Assembly: GCA_963717085.1 (NCBI GenBank)
Contig: CAVQVM010000019.1
Location: 310,001 to 374,000, forward strand
Direction of reading: 5' to 3'
Origin: DASQUK01 sp963717085
Lineage (GTDB): Bacteria > Actinomycetota > Acidimicrobiia > Acidimicrobiales > VFJN01
DNA length: 64,000 nucleotides
The notes under the pieces were generated by a model, which had not been told where the DNA came from, ran no database searches, and saw only the letters and a list, made by a program, of their open reading frames with translations. This document shows, in pieces, positions 33,033 to 42,100 of this stretch. The position numbers were made by a program, and so were the translations under genes. The stretch's first letter is position 1; the number at the start of each line of letters is the position of its first letter.

Positions 33033-34129
33033 AGCCCGTTGACCTCGGGCTCGCCGCGCTCCTGGAGCAGCTCGTTGAGGATGCTCAGGTCGTAGATGCC
33101 GCCGATGTCGAGGTCGTCGAGGAGGCCGGCCTCCACCGCGTCGTCCTTCGACTTCTCGAGCGACGAGGCGATCGGGTCCGGAGTGAACGTGAGGTTCTCC
33201 CACGCGGCCGCGATGGTCTCGTCGGGCAAGCGGTTGGTGGTGTCGGCCTCGATGCCGTCGTTGGTGACGGCCTGCGCCTCGGCCGGGTCGTCGTTGGCGG
33301 CGTCGATGGCGTCGAGCAGGCCGCTGATCAAGGCGCGGACGTTCTCGGGATGATCGTCGAGGTAGCTCTTCGCGACGATCAGCTGGGTGGTGACGAACTG
33401 CCCCTCGGGCCAGAGGTCGGCCTCGTCGACGAGCACGTGGCCGTCGCCCTCCTGGACCAGCCGGGTGGCCCAGGGTTCGGGCAGCCAGGCTCCGTCGATG
33501 GACCCGTCCTGGAAGGCGGTCAGCGTGTCGGGGTTCTCCTGCGGGGTGATCGAGACGTCGCCACCGCCGGACTGATCCGTCTCGTAGCCCTCCTCCGACA
33601 ACCAGGCCCGCAGGGCCACGTCCTGGGTGTTGCCGAGAGCGGGCGTAGCCAGCGTGGTCCCCTCCAAGTCCTCGGGCGAGTCGATGCCGTCGCGGACCAC
33701 CAGCGACGCCCCGCCCGACGTCGTGCCCGCGACGATCCGCAAGAGGTCGTCCGACTGGCTGTACCCGTTGAGGGCGGGGTTGGGGCCGATGAACGTCGCG
33801 TCGATCGAGCCGCCGATCAGCGCCTCGATCGCCTCGCCGCCGGCGTTGAAGGTCTGCAGCTGGAGGTCGACGCCACCACCCAGGTCGTGCTCGAAGATGC
33901 CCTCCTGCACCCCGATGATCGCCGGGGCGTGGGTGACGTTGGGGAAGTAGCCGAGCCGGAGGGTGCCGTTCGGCTCGGCATCGGTGCCGCTCGCCTGCTC
34001 CGAGCCGTCCCCGGTGCTCGTCGCATCGTCGTCCCCGCAGGCCGCGGCCAGCAGGCCGAGGGCCACGAGCACGGAGAGCGAGCGCGCCCAACCTCGCAGG
34101 CGCCGTTTTGCGGTAAATCGGATGGACAT
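33029..34129 (-). CDS. SsuA/TauA/NrtA-type substrate-binding lipoprotein
   Basis: A 366-residue receptor. The signal is AKRRLRGWARSLSVLVALGL then LLAAAC with Cys31 as lipid anchor, followed by an Asp/Ser/Gly linker. The fold is NMT1-type (LRLGYFPNVTHAPAIIGVQE, AGGEAIEALIGGSIDATFIG, TLATPALGNTQDVALRAWL, GSIDGAWLPEPWA). The ATG at 34129 is 8 bases after a -10-like TAGAAA. First gene of a three-gene operon divergent from an IclR regulator. Confidence 0.88.
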   Translation of the reverse strand: MSIRFTAKRRLRGWARSLSVLVALGLLAAACGDDDATSTGDGSEQASGTDAEPNGTLRLGYFPNVTHAPAIIGVQEGIFEHDLGGGVDLQLQTFNAGGEAIEALIGGSIDATFIGPNPALNGYSQSDDLLRIVAGTTSGGASLVVRDGIDSPEDLEGTTLATPALGNTQDVALRAWLSEEGYETDQSGGGDVSITPQENPDTLTAFQDGSIDGAWLPEPWATRLVQEGDGHVLVDEADLWPEGQFVTTQLIVAKSYLDDHPENVRALISGLLDAIDAANDDPAEAQAVTNDGIEADTTNRLPDETIAAAWENLTFTPDPIASSLEKSKDDAVEAGLLDDLDIGGIYDLSILNELLQERGEPEVNGL

Positions 34130-34137
34130 AATCGAGT

Positions 34138-34170
34138 TTTCTACATCTCGGGACCTTGTCCCGCAAGGTC
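34138..34170 (-). promoter_or_regulatory. promoter and IclR-type operator between divergent genes
   Basis: On the minus strand TTGCGG (34166-34161), 17 bases, TAGAAA (34143-34138), then 8 bases to the ATG of the binding-protein gene. A 19-bp perfect dyad GACCTTGTCCCGCAAGGTC (34152-34170; 7-base arms, 5-base centre) covers the -35. A second, overlapping dyad is CGGGAC-CTT-GTCCCG (34149-34163). The divergent IclR gene starts at 34229, so it is the obvious binder (inference). Confidence 0.55.
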
Positions 34171-34228
34171 GATGGCGCTCCCCGCGACGCCAACGACTCC
34201 CCGGGCGCGTGCGTGCGATCATGCGGCG

Positions 34229-35020
34229 ATGGCACCCCGCGGCAACGGGCGCGCCGACGCCAGGTCGGGCGCGCAGTCGGTGGAACGTGCGCTGGCGGTG
34301 CTGCGCTGCTTCGAGCACGCGGACCGCAACCTGGGCGTGAGCGAGATCGCCGCCGCGACCGGGCTGACCGTCAGCACCGCCCACCGCCTGACCCGGGCGC
34401 TCTGCGCCGGCGGGCTCCTGATGCAGGATCCCCGCAGCGAGCGCTACCAGCTCGGTCCCGTGGCTGTCGTGCTCGGCAGGCGAGCCGAGGAGCAACTCGG
34501 CTATGCCCGGGCGCTGCCGGCGCTGGAGTCGCTGGCGGAGGTCACCGGCGAGTCGGTGAACCTCGGGATCCGCTCGGGAGCCGAGGTCTTGGTGGTGCTC
34601 GCGGTGGCCTCGCCTCAGCCGCTCCGCTTCGACCAGCTGGCGGGCAGCCGGGTCGCCATCCACACGTCGGCGATGGGCAAGTGCCTGCTGGCCTTCCCGC
34701 CACCCGCGCCCGGTGCCGAGGTCGAGGTCCTGAGTGGCCTGCCACGCCTCACGCGGTTCACGGATCGCACGATCACCCGTCGTGACCGGCTCGCCGACGA
34801 GCTCGAGCGAACCCGCGAGCGGGGCTGGGCGCTCAACGACGAGGAGCGCAATGCCGGGGTCCGCGCCGTCGCCGCGCCGGTCCTGGACGCCGCCGGGTCG
34901 GCGGTGGCCGCTGTGGCCGTCCAGGGGCCGGCGATGCGTCTGCCCGATGATCTCCTGGCGTCGGTCGCCCACGCCATCGTGGCGACGAGCCGGACGGTCG
35001 GGCCGCTGCTCGCTCGCTGA
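34229..35020 (+). CDS. IclR-family transcriptional regulator
   Basis: A 263-residue protein with an N-terminal winged helix (SVERALAVLRCFEHAD, LGVSEIAAATGLTVSTAHRLT) and a C-terminal IclR effector domain (IHTSAMGKCLLAF, ERGWALNDEERNAGVRAVAAPV, AVAVQGP). ATG 34229; upstream in-frame sequence reads through the divergent promoter and is rejected. It likely controls the ABC operon on the opposite strand. Confidence 0.87.
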   Translation: MAPRGNGRADARSGAQSVERALAVLRCFEHADRNLGVSEIAAATGLTVSTAHRLTRALCAGGLLMQDPRSERYQLGPVAVVLGRRAEEQLGYARALPALESLAEVTGESVNLGIRSGAEVLVVLAVASPQPLRFDQLAGSRVAIHTSAMGKCLLAFPPPAPGAEVEVLSGLPRLTRFTDRTITRRDRLADELERTRERGWALNDEERNAGVRAVAAPVLDAAGSAVAAVAVQGPAMRLPDDLLASVAHAIVATSRTVGPLLAR

Positions 35021-35090
35021 GTGCGTGCAATTGCCACAATCCGCGAACCTGGGGGTAGACGGGCCTGCTAGCGGGTATTGCGGTAGGGCC

Positions 35091-35165
35091 GGAGGAGGCG
35101 CGGCGGCGGAGACAGCCAACGCTGACCGGGGGAACGCCGCCGCCTCCTCCAATGGCTGTTCCCGG
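35091..35165. promoter_or_regulatory. interleaved inverted repeats (possible pseudoknot)
   Basis: GGAGGAGGCG plus CGGCGGCGG (35091-35109) complements CGCCGCCGCCTCCTCC (35135-35150) with one bulge. ACAGCCA (35112-35118) complements TGGCTGT (35153-35159). CCGGGGGAAC (35126-35135) complements GTTCCCGG (35158-35165). The pairs interleave rather than nest. It lies in the 196-base gap between the IclR and esterase genes, 52 bases before the esterase ATG. Confidence 0.45.
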
Positions 35166-35216
35166 TGCTCGATCGAATCCCGACGCCGTCGCAGCGCTGC
35201 CTATCGTGGCGCGCCG

Positions 35217-36215
35217 ATGAGGCGCAGAGGGTCCGGGACCGTCGCGGTCACCGTGCTGGTCGCCGCACTCGCCCTCGTGGCGTGCAGCTCCGGCGGCGGG
35301 GCGCGTGCCGGGAATGCCGGCGAGCCCGATGGCGCCAGCACCGATGCCGGGGCGGCCGCTCCTGACTGCGACCCTCCGCGCCCGGCGGTGGCGACGGACG
35401 CAGCGCAGAGCTTCAGGTTCGGGGACCAGACGCGTGCGTACCTCCTGGCGTTGCCAGACGACTACGACGGCACGACCGCGTACCCACTGGTGTTCAGCTT
35501 CCACGGCTTCTCGAGCAACAAGGAGGGCCTGAACGCCTACGCGGGGATGGCCGAGAAGGGCACGGCTCGCGGCTACATCGTGGTCACGCCCGATGCGCTG
35601 GGCGAGCCCCGCGACTGGAACTACTTCGGCAACCCGGCCCGGGCCGACGATTTCGGGTTCGTCGACGCCCTGGTCCTCGACTTGAGCGAGCGGTTGTGCG
35701 TCGACGCCGACCGCGTCTATGCGGCGGGTCACTCGGCCGGCTCGGCGTTCGCGGGCTTCGTGCAGTGTCGCGCGCCGTATCGCTTCGCAGCGGTGGCGAT
35801 GGTGGCGGCGTTCATCCCCACGACCTGTCCGGCGGACCAGGCGACCCCGTCGGTGATCGCGTTCCACGGCACGGCCGATCCGGCGGTGCCCTACGAGGGC
35901 GGCTCGGTCGGCGGGGGGCCGGTCGGCATTCCTCCCGTGCTCCAGACGCTGGAGCAGTATGCCGATACCTACGGCTGCGACCGCCCTCCAACCGAGGACG
36001 AGCCGGCCGCGGGCGTCGAGACGGACACGCTCACGGGCTGTGCAGGCGGCGGCGAGGTCGTGCTGTACACGATCGTCGGCGGCACCCACGACTGGCCCGG
36101 CAACACGGTCCAGCCCGCGGCGAGCGGGGGCCAGGCGTACCCCGCGACCGACGCGATCCTCGACTTCTTCGACGCCCATCCCGGGACCGCCGACACGGGT
36201 GGTGACGGCACGTGA
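35217..36215 (+). CDS. secreted lipoprotein esterase (PHB depolymerase/LpqC-like alpha/beta hydrolase)
   Basis: A 332-residue protein with a lipoprotein signal (VAVTVLVAALALVAC, Cys23). The alpha/beta hydrolase core reads YPLVFSFHGFSSNKEG (oxyanion region), the nucleophile elbow AAGHSAGS with Ser173, then FHGTADPAVPYEGG (Asp) and GGTHDWPGN (His). Relatives act on polyhydroxybutyrate, feruloyl or acetyl esters. Being outside the cell and next to an ABC importer locus, it may free the compound imported downstream, which is a guess. ATG 35217; the longer frame upstream runs back into the IclR gene region. Confidence 0.82.
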   Translation: MRRRGSGTVAVTVLVAALALVACSSGGGARAGNAGEPDGASTDAGAAAPDCDPPRPAVATDAAQSFRFGDQTRAYLLALPDDYDGTTAYPLVFSFHGFSSNKEGLNAYAGMAEKGTARGYIVVTPDALGEPRDWNYFGNPARADDFGFVDALVLDLSERLCVDADRVYAAGHSAGSAFAGFVQCRAPYRFAAVAMVAAFIPTTCPADQATPSVIAFHGTADPAVPYEGGSVGGGPVGIPPVLQTLEQYADTYGCDRPPTEDEPAAGVETDTLTGCAGGGEVVLYTIVGGTHDWPGNTVQPAASGGQAYPATDAILDFFDAHPGTADTGGDGT

Positions 36216-36225
36216 CACGTTGATG

Positions 36226-36262
36226 ACACGTGTTGCACAGGTCGTGAAATAACCCCTACCGT
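36226..36262 (+). promoter_or_regulatory. promoter and palindrome before the TetR gene
   Basis: A palindrome ACACGTGT (36226-36233) abuts a -35-like TTGCAC (36233-36238), 18 bases from TACCGT (36257-36262), which is 7 bases before ATG 36270. TGACACG is repeated at 36213 and 36224. This suits a leaderless, autoregulated TetR gene. Confidence 0.45.
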
Positions 36263-36269
36263 CCGGCCG

Positions 36270-36935
36270 ATGGCTGAGACAACGGTCACATCGACCGAGT
36301 CGGCGGGAGGCGACGGTCGAGCCAGCCGGGCCGCCCGTACCCGCATCGCCGTCGTAGATGCCCTACTGGCGCTCAACGAGAAGGGGAACCTGCGACCCAC
36401 CGCCCGTGAGATCGCGGCGGAGGCCGGTGTGTCGCTGCGCTCGATCTACGTCCACTTCGACGACGTCGAGTCGCTGCTGGTCGCGGCGGCCATCCGCCAC
36501 GGTGAGTATCTGATCTCCCTGGCCCGGCCGGTCCCGACCGAGGGCCCGCTCGCGCGTCGCGTGGCGGCTCTGGTGGCCAACCGGCGCACGCTCTACGAGG
36601 CGGGAAGCGGAGTCCGTCGGGCTGCGCTGGCGCAGGAACCGTTCTCGCCCGCGCTCCAGCGCGCGCTCGAGGCCGGCCGCAAGGCGGCGCGCGCCGAGAT
36701 CGACCACGTGTTCGCGGCCGAGATCGCGGCGGCGGGCATGCACGGCTCCCGGCTGCGCCAGGCCCTGACGCTGGCCCTCGGGTCCCCGTCGTGGGACGTG
36801 ATGCGCCGCTACCAGAAGCTGACGGCTGACGAGGCAGAGGAACAGCTGCGGACAATGGTGCTCGCCCTGCTGGAGGGGTGGGGCGGCGCCACGGAGGCGG
36901 GAACGAGCGGGCCCAGCGGATCACCGGATACCTGA
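36270..36935 (+). CDS. TetR-family transcriptional regulator
   Basis: A 221-residue protein. The N-terminal helix-turn-helix is LRPTAREIAAEAGVSLRSIYVHFDD type (written here as its core AREIAAEAGVSLRSIY), followed by a helical ligand domain with no further recognisable motif. It is the first gene of the fused branched-chain transporter locus and ends 11 bases before the permease start, so it is probably co-transcribed with and controls it. Confidence 0.85.
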   Translation: MAETTVTSTESAGGDGRASRAARTRIAVVDALLALNEKGNLRPTAREIAAEAGVSLRSIYVHFDDVESLLVAAAIRHGEYLISLARPVPTEGPLARRVAALVANRRTLYEAGSGVRRAALAQEPFSPALQRALEAGRKAARAEIDHVFAAEIAAAGMHGSRLRQALTLALGSPSWDVMRRYQKLTADEAEEQLRTMVLALLEGWGGATEAGTSGPSGSPDT

Positions 36936-36946
36936 CGAGGAGTGCG

Positions 36947-39190
36947 ATGACGACCGCCGCCGTCGACAGCACGACCAAACGAACAGCCAGGCGCCTCGAG
37001 CTCTCCGAGGTGGCGCGGCGGCTGGCGTTCCTGGCCCCGTTCGTGGCGTTGGTCGTCCTGCAGCGGGTCGCCTTCCCCGCCCCACTGGGCGTCGTCGTCA
37101 ACGGTGCGCTGTTCGGCAGCCGGATCGCCCTCATCGCGCTGGGGATCGCGCTCATCTACCGGGCCAACCGGATCATCAACTTCGCCCAGGGTGACCTCGG
37201 GGCGGTGCCGGCCACCCTCGCAGTGATGCTGGTGGTGGCCTGGAACTGGAACTACTGGATCGGCCTGATCGCCGGCCTGGCGGCGGCGCTGGTGTTGGGC
37301 GTGCTGGTGGAGACCCTCATCATCCGCCGGTTCTTCTCGGCGCCCCGCCTGGTTCTCACCGTCGCCACGATCGGTCTTGCGCAGCTGCTCGCGGGCGCGG
37401 GGCTGTTCCTGCCCCGCGCCTTCGGCGACCAGTCGTTCGGCACCCGACTGGCCCCGCCCTTCGAGGCCAACTTCGAGATCGGCGGCACCAACTTCAACGC
37501 CAACGACGTGCTCACGATGATCGTGGTGCCCATCTGCCTCGTGGCCATGGCGCTGTTCCTGCAGCGCTCGCGGGTGGGCGTCGCCATCCTGGGGTCCGCC
37601 GAGCGGGCCGACCGCGCCTTCACGCTGGGCATCCCGGTGAAGCGGCTTCACACGGTGGTGTGGGTGGTGGCCTCGGTGCTGGCGTTCCTGGGCATGTTCC
37701 TGCGGGCGGGCACGGTCGGCCTACCGATCGGCGAGGTCCTGCCGCCGACGTTCCTGGTGCAGGCCCTCGCGGCCGCCGTGTTCGGCCGGTTCGAGCGCTT
37801 CACCACCATCGCCGCCGCCGCCATCGGCCTGGGGATCGTCGACCAGGCCATGACGTTCCAGCCCGGCAACCGTCCCGCTTACAACGACGCCGTCCTGTTC
37901 GGGATCGTCCTCGCGGGGCTGTTGCTGACGCGCCGGAGCCGCACCACGAGCCGGGTCGACACCGACGCCTCCGCCACCTGGCAGGCCACGCGGGAGATCC
38001 GGCCCATCCCGCGGGAGCTGCGCCGCCTGCCCGAGGTGGTGGGGACGCGGGTGCTGCTGGCCGTCGGGCTGGGGCTCTTCGTGCTGACGCTTCCCGCCTG
38101 GTTGTCGACCAGCCGCATCAACCTCGCCACGATCATCGTCATCTTCGGCATCGTGGCCGCGTCGCTGGTCGTGCTCACCGGCTGGGCCGGCCAGGTGAGC
38201 CTGGGACACATGGCATTCGTGGGCGTCGGTGCGGCCGTGGGCGGGGCCCTGACCGATCACCGCGGCTGGGACCTGGCGCTGGCCGGCACGCTCGCCGGCC
38301 TCGTGGGGGCCGTAGCGGCCGTGGTCGTGGGCTATCCGGCGCTGCGTCGGGGAGGACTCACACTGGCGGTGAGCACGCTGGCCTTCGGGCTGTTCGTGTC
38401 GCAGTACGTGCTCAACCGGACCATCTTCCCCGACTGGCTGCCGGGGCGGCGCATCGACCGGGGCACCATCCTCGGGATCGAGCTGACCAGCGAGACGGCC
38501 ATGTTCTACGCCTCGCTGGCGGTGCTGGCGCTGGCGCTGGTGATGGTGGTAGGGCTGCGGCGCTCGCGCACCGGCCGGGTCCTCATCGCCATCCGCGAGA
38601 ACGAACGGGCCGCCCGGGCATACGGGGTCAACGCCACCCGCACGCAGTTGGCCGCGTTCGCGTTCTCGGGGTTCCTGGCCGCGGTGGCCGGCTCGTTGTA
38701 CGTGCACCAGCAGACCGGGCTCTCCATCGACCCCTACCTGCCCCAGCGCAGCCTCGAGGTGTTCGCCATGGTCGTTATCGGCGGCCTGGGCTCGCTGCCG
38801 GGGGCACTGCTGGGCGCGACGTACGTCCTCAGTGTCGACTTCTTCCTGCCCAACCGGTGGCAGTTCCTGGCCACCGGCGCGGGCCTGCTGTTAGTGCTGC
38901 TGATCTTCCCCAGCGGCCTGGGTGGCGTCCTGGCGGACGTGCGCGACGCCGCGCTGCGCCGGGTGGCGAAGCGCCGGCACCTGGTCGTGCCCAGCCTGCT
39001 GGCCGACGTGCGTGTCGACGACGGCGAGGCGCCGCTGGCGGCGGCCGACGAGCCCCCCGTCGAGGAGGTGCTCCTCACCGCCGGCGAGATGGCCGAACAA
39101 GCCGAGATGGCCGCGATGGCCGAGGAGGCCGAGGAGCCCACCCCGGAGCCCATCGCATCGGGTAGCGATCGAGGCGAGGGACGATCATGA
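36947..39190 (+). CDS. fused LivH-LivM branched-chain-type ABC permease
   Basis: A 747-residue protein joining two membrane subunits that are usually separate. Residues 20-330 are LivH-like (LIYRANRIINFAQGDLG, RSRVGVAILGSAERADRAF). From about 370 the chain is LivM-like (VVLTGWAGQVSLGHMAFVG, YPALRRGGLTLAVSTLAFG, LIAIRENERAARAYGVN, VIGGLGSLPGALLGATYV). The C-terminus adds a hydrophilic tail rich in Glu and Ala. ATG 36947 follows GAGGAG by 4 bases. It overlaps the next gene by 4 bases. Substrate class (amino acids, amides, aromatic or other small acids) is not determined. Confidence 0.88.
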   Translation: MTTAAVDSTTKRTARRLELSEVARRLAFLAPFVALVVLQRVAFPAPLGVVVNGALFGSRIALIALGIALIYRANRIINFAQGDLGAVPATLAVMLVVAWNWNYWIGLIAGLAAALVLGVLVETLIIRRFFSAPRLVLTVATIGLAQLLAGAGLFLPRAFGDQSFGTRLAPPFEANFEIGGTNFNANDVLTMIVVPICLVAMALFLQRSRVGVAILGSAERADRAFTLGIPVKRLHTVVWVVASVLAFLGMFLRAGTVGLPIGEVLPPTFLVQALAAAVFGRFERFTTIAAAAIGLGIVDQAMTFQPGNRPAYNDAVLFGIVLAGLLLTRRSRTTSRVDTDASATWQATREIRPIPRELRRLPEVVGTRVLLAVGLGLFVLTLPAWLSTSRINLATIIVIFGIVAASLVVLTGWAGQVSLGHMAFVGVGAAVGGALTDHRGWDLALAGTLAGLVGAVAAVVVGYPALRRGGLTLAVSTLAFGLFVSQYVLNRTIFPDWLPGRRIDRGTILGIELTSETAMFYASLAVLALALVMVVGLRRSRTGRVLIAIRENERAARAYGVNATRTQLAAFAFSGFLAAVAGSLYVHQQTGLSIDPYLPQRSLEVFAMVVIGGLGSLPGALLGATYVLSVDFFLPNRWQFLATGAGLLLVLLIFPSGLGGVLADVRDAALRRVAKRRHLVVPSLLADVRVDDGEAPLAAADEPPVEEVLLTAGEMAEQAEMAAMAEEAEEPTPEPIASGSDRGEGRS

Positions 39191-42100
39191 GCGCCGACGA
39201 CCGGCTCACGCTCGACGGACCTGGCGGCAACGGTGCCGAGCCGGCCACGTCCGGCGACGGCGCCGCCACCGACGGGCACCGTCCCGAGCCGGGCTGGTGG
39301 TCGCGGTGGAGGCTGCGGACCACCGGCGGTGCCCCGCTCTTTCCCCTCGGGGTGCTGTTCGGGCTCAACATGGCGGACGAGCTGGACCGCACCGCCTTCG
39401 GCGTGCTGCTGCCGGAGATCCGCGACCACTTCGGTCTCGATACCAACGGGATCCTCTGGGTCGTCTCGTTGTCGCTGGTCGCGGCCATCATCCTGGCGCT
39501 GCCGATCGGGTTCTACGCCGACCGGCTCCGGCGGGTCCCCATCGTCATCGGCGGAGCCTCGGTGTGGGGCGTGTTCTCGATGCTCACGGGCCTCGCCAAC
39601 AACCTGTGGACGCTGGGTATAGCCCGCGCCGGCTCCGGCCTGGGCCGGGCGGTCAATGATCCCGTCCACAACTCGCTGATCGCCGACTACTACGACATCC
39701 CGGTGCGCGCCCGCGTCTACTCGGTGCACCGCTACGCCAACGCACTCGGCCAGTTCCTGGGGCCCCTCTCGGCGGGGCTCATCGCCTACGCCGTGGGATG
39801 GCGCTGGCCGTTCATCATCTTCTCGTTCATCACCGCGTTCTTCGTGATCCTGGCCTTCAGGCTCCGTGAGCCGATGCGGGGGCGCTACGAGCGGCGGGCA
39901 ATGGGCGTGTCGGAGGACGTCGTCAACACCGAGGAGGAGCCACCCTCCTGGGCCGAGTCGTTCCGCATCGTCTGGCAGGTGCGGACCCTCCGGCGCATCT
40001 ACTACGCCCTCCCGTTCCTGGCCGTCGCCGTCGTCGGCCTGCTCACCCTCGGGGGCCTCTACTACGAGGAGGTCTTCAACCTCGACGAGCGGGCCCGCGG
40101 CCTCGTGACCGCGTGCATCCAGGGCGGCGCCCAGTTGGTGGGGCTGATGGTCGGGCTCCGCGTCGTGACCCGGCTGATGGCACGCGGGCCCGGCTACGTG
40201 GTGCGCTTCCTGTCCTACGTGGCGTGTGTGGTGGCGCTGGGGCTGCTCGTCTTCGCCGCGGCACCGAACATCGCCATCGCCATCGCCGCCAACGCCGTGG
40301 TGGAGGGGTCGTTCTTCCTGTTGATCCCCGGCATCTATGCCGTGCTGTCGCTCGCGGTCCCGGCCAAGGTGCGGGCCTTCGGTTTCGCGGTTGGCACTCT
40401 CTGGATCCTCCCCGGGTTGCTGATCCTGCCCGTCGTCGGCCAGTTGGCGGACACGTACGGCATCCGCTGGGGGCTGATCGCCGTCGTCCCGGTCTTCCTG
40501 GTCGGTGCCTTCGTCCTCGCCTCCGGGCACATGTTCGTGGAGCACGACATCCAGCAGGTGTGGCGGTCGGCCGCCGCCCGCTCGGAGGTGGCGCTGCTCC
40601 GCCGGCAGGGCAAGGTCAAGCTGCTGCTCTGCCGGGACATCGACGTCCACTACGACGATGTGCAGGTCCTCTTCGGCGTGAACCTGGAGGTCGACGAGGG
40701 CGAGATCGTCGCACTGCTGGGCACGAACGGCGCCGGCAAGTCCACGCTGCTCAAGGCCATCTCAGGGTTGGTGCAGGCGAGCGGGGGCGCGGTCGTGTTC
40801 GACGGGCGGGACATGACCCACACGCCGCCCGACGAGGTGGCCGGCCGGGGCGTGGCCGTGGTGCCGGGCGGCCAGGGAGTCTTCACCCAGATCAGCGTCG
40901 CCGACAACCTGCGCCTGGCCGCGTGGACCAGGCGGAAGGAGGGTGCCAAGGTGGCGGCCGACACCGAGCATGTGCTGAACATGTTCCCGATCATCCGGGA
41001 GCGCCTGCACGAGGTGGCCGGCAACCTGTCCGGCGGGCAGCAACAGATGCTCACCCTGGGCATGGCGTTCATCTCCAAGCCGCGGCTGCTGATGATCGAC
41101 GAGCTGTCGCTCGGCCTGGCGCCCGCGGTGGTGACCCAGCTGCTGGAGATGGTGCGCTCGCTGCGCGACGAGGGCACGACGGTGATCCTGGTCGAGCAGT
41201 CCGTGAACGTTGCCCTGACCGTCGCCAACCGTGCCTACTTCATGGAGAAGGGCGAGGTGCGCTTCGAGGGCCCGGCCACCGAGCTGTTGAACAGGCCGGA
41301 CCTGCTGCGGTCGGTGTTCCTGCGGGCCGCGGTCCCAGAGGCAGAGGCCGCGGAGGGCGCGGAGCGTTCGGCGGTGCGAGACGGGCCACCCGTCCTCGAG
41401 GTACGCGAGGTCACCCGCCGGTTCGGGGGCGTGCGGGCCCTCGACGGCGTGTCGTTCGACGTGCGCCCGGGCGAGATCCTGGGCTTCATCGGCCCCAACG
41501 GTGCCGGCAAGACCACGCTGTTCGACGTCATCTCCGGCTACACGCCCGCCGATTCGGGGACGATCCGGCTCCTCGTCCACGGGGAGCTCGTCGACCTCCA
41601 CGACGTCCCGACGTACACCCGTTCCTGGCGGGGCCTGGGTCGTTCGTTCCAGGACGGCCGGCTGTTCCCAGGGCTCACCGTCCACGAGGCCATCGCCGTC
41701 GCCCTCGAACAGCACGTCGAGGTACGCGACCCGATTGCGGCCACGCTGCACCTGCCCTCCGTGGGCGATTCGGAGGAGAAGGTCCACGCCCGGGTCGACG
41801 GGTTGATCGACCTGCTGGGCCTCGGCGCCTACCGCGACAAGTTCGTGCGCGAGCTGTCGACCGGCACACGGCGGGTCGTCGACCTCGCCTGCGTGCTGGC
41901 ACAAGGCCCGACCGTGCTGCTGCTGGACGAGCCCTCCAGCGGCATCGCCCAGCGGGAGGCCGAGGCGCTGGCGCCCATGCTGCGGCGGGTCCGCGACGAG
42001 CTCGGCGCCAGCCTGCTGGTGGTCGAGCACGACCTGCCACTGCTGAGCTCGATATCAGACCGCATGATCGCACTGGACCTCGGGAGGATGGTGGCCGAAG

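Noticed and set aside
33029..35152. A single long minus-strand protein of about 700 residues starting near 35152
   Set aside because: Only the part from ATG 34129 has a signal peptide and binding-protein fold. The upstream portion reads antisense to the IclR gene and is a high-GC open frame.
37721..41000. Long minus-strand open frames opposite the fused transporter genes
   Set aside because: Translations are His/Gln/Asp/Arg-rich and repetitive, the typical antisense shadow of GC-rich membrane-protein genes.
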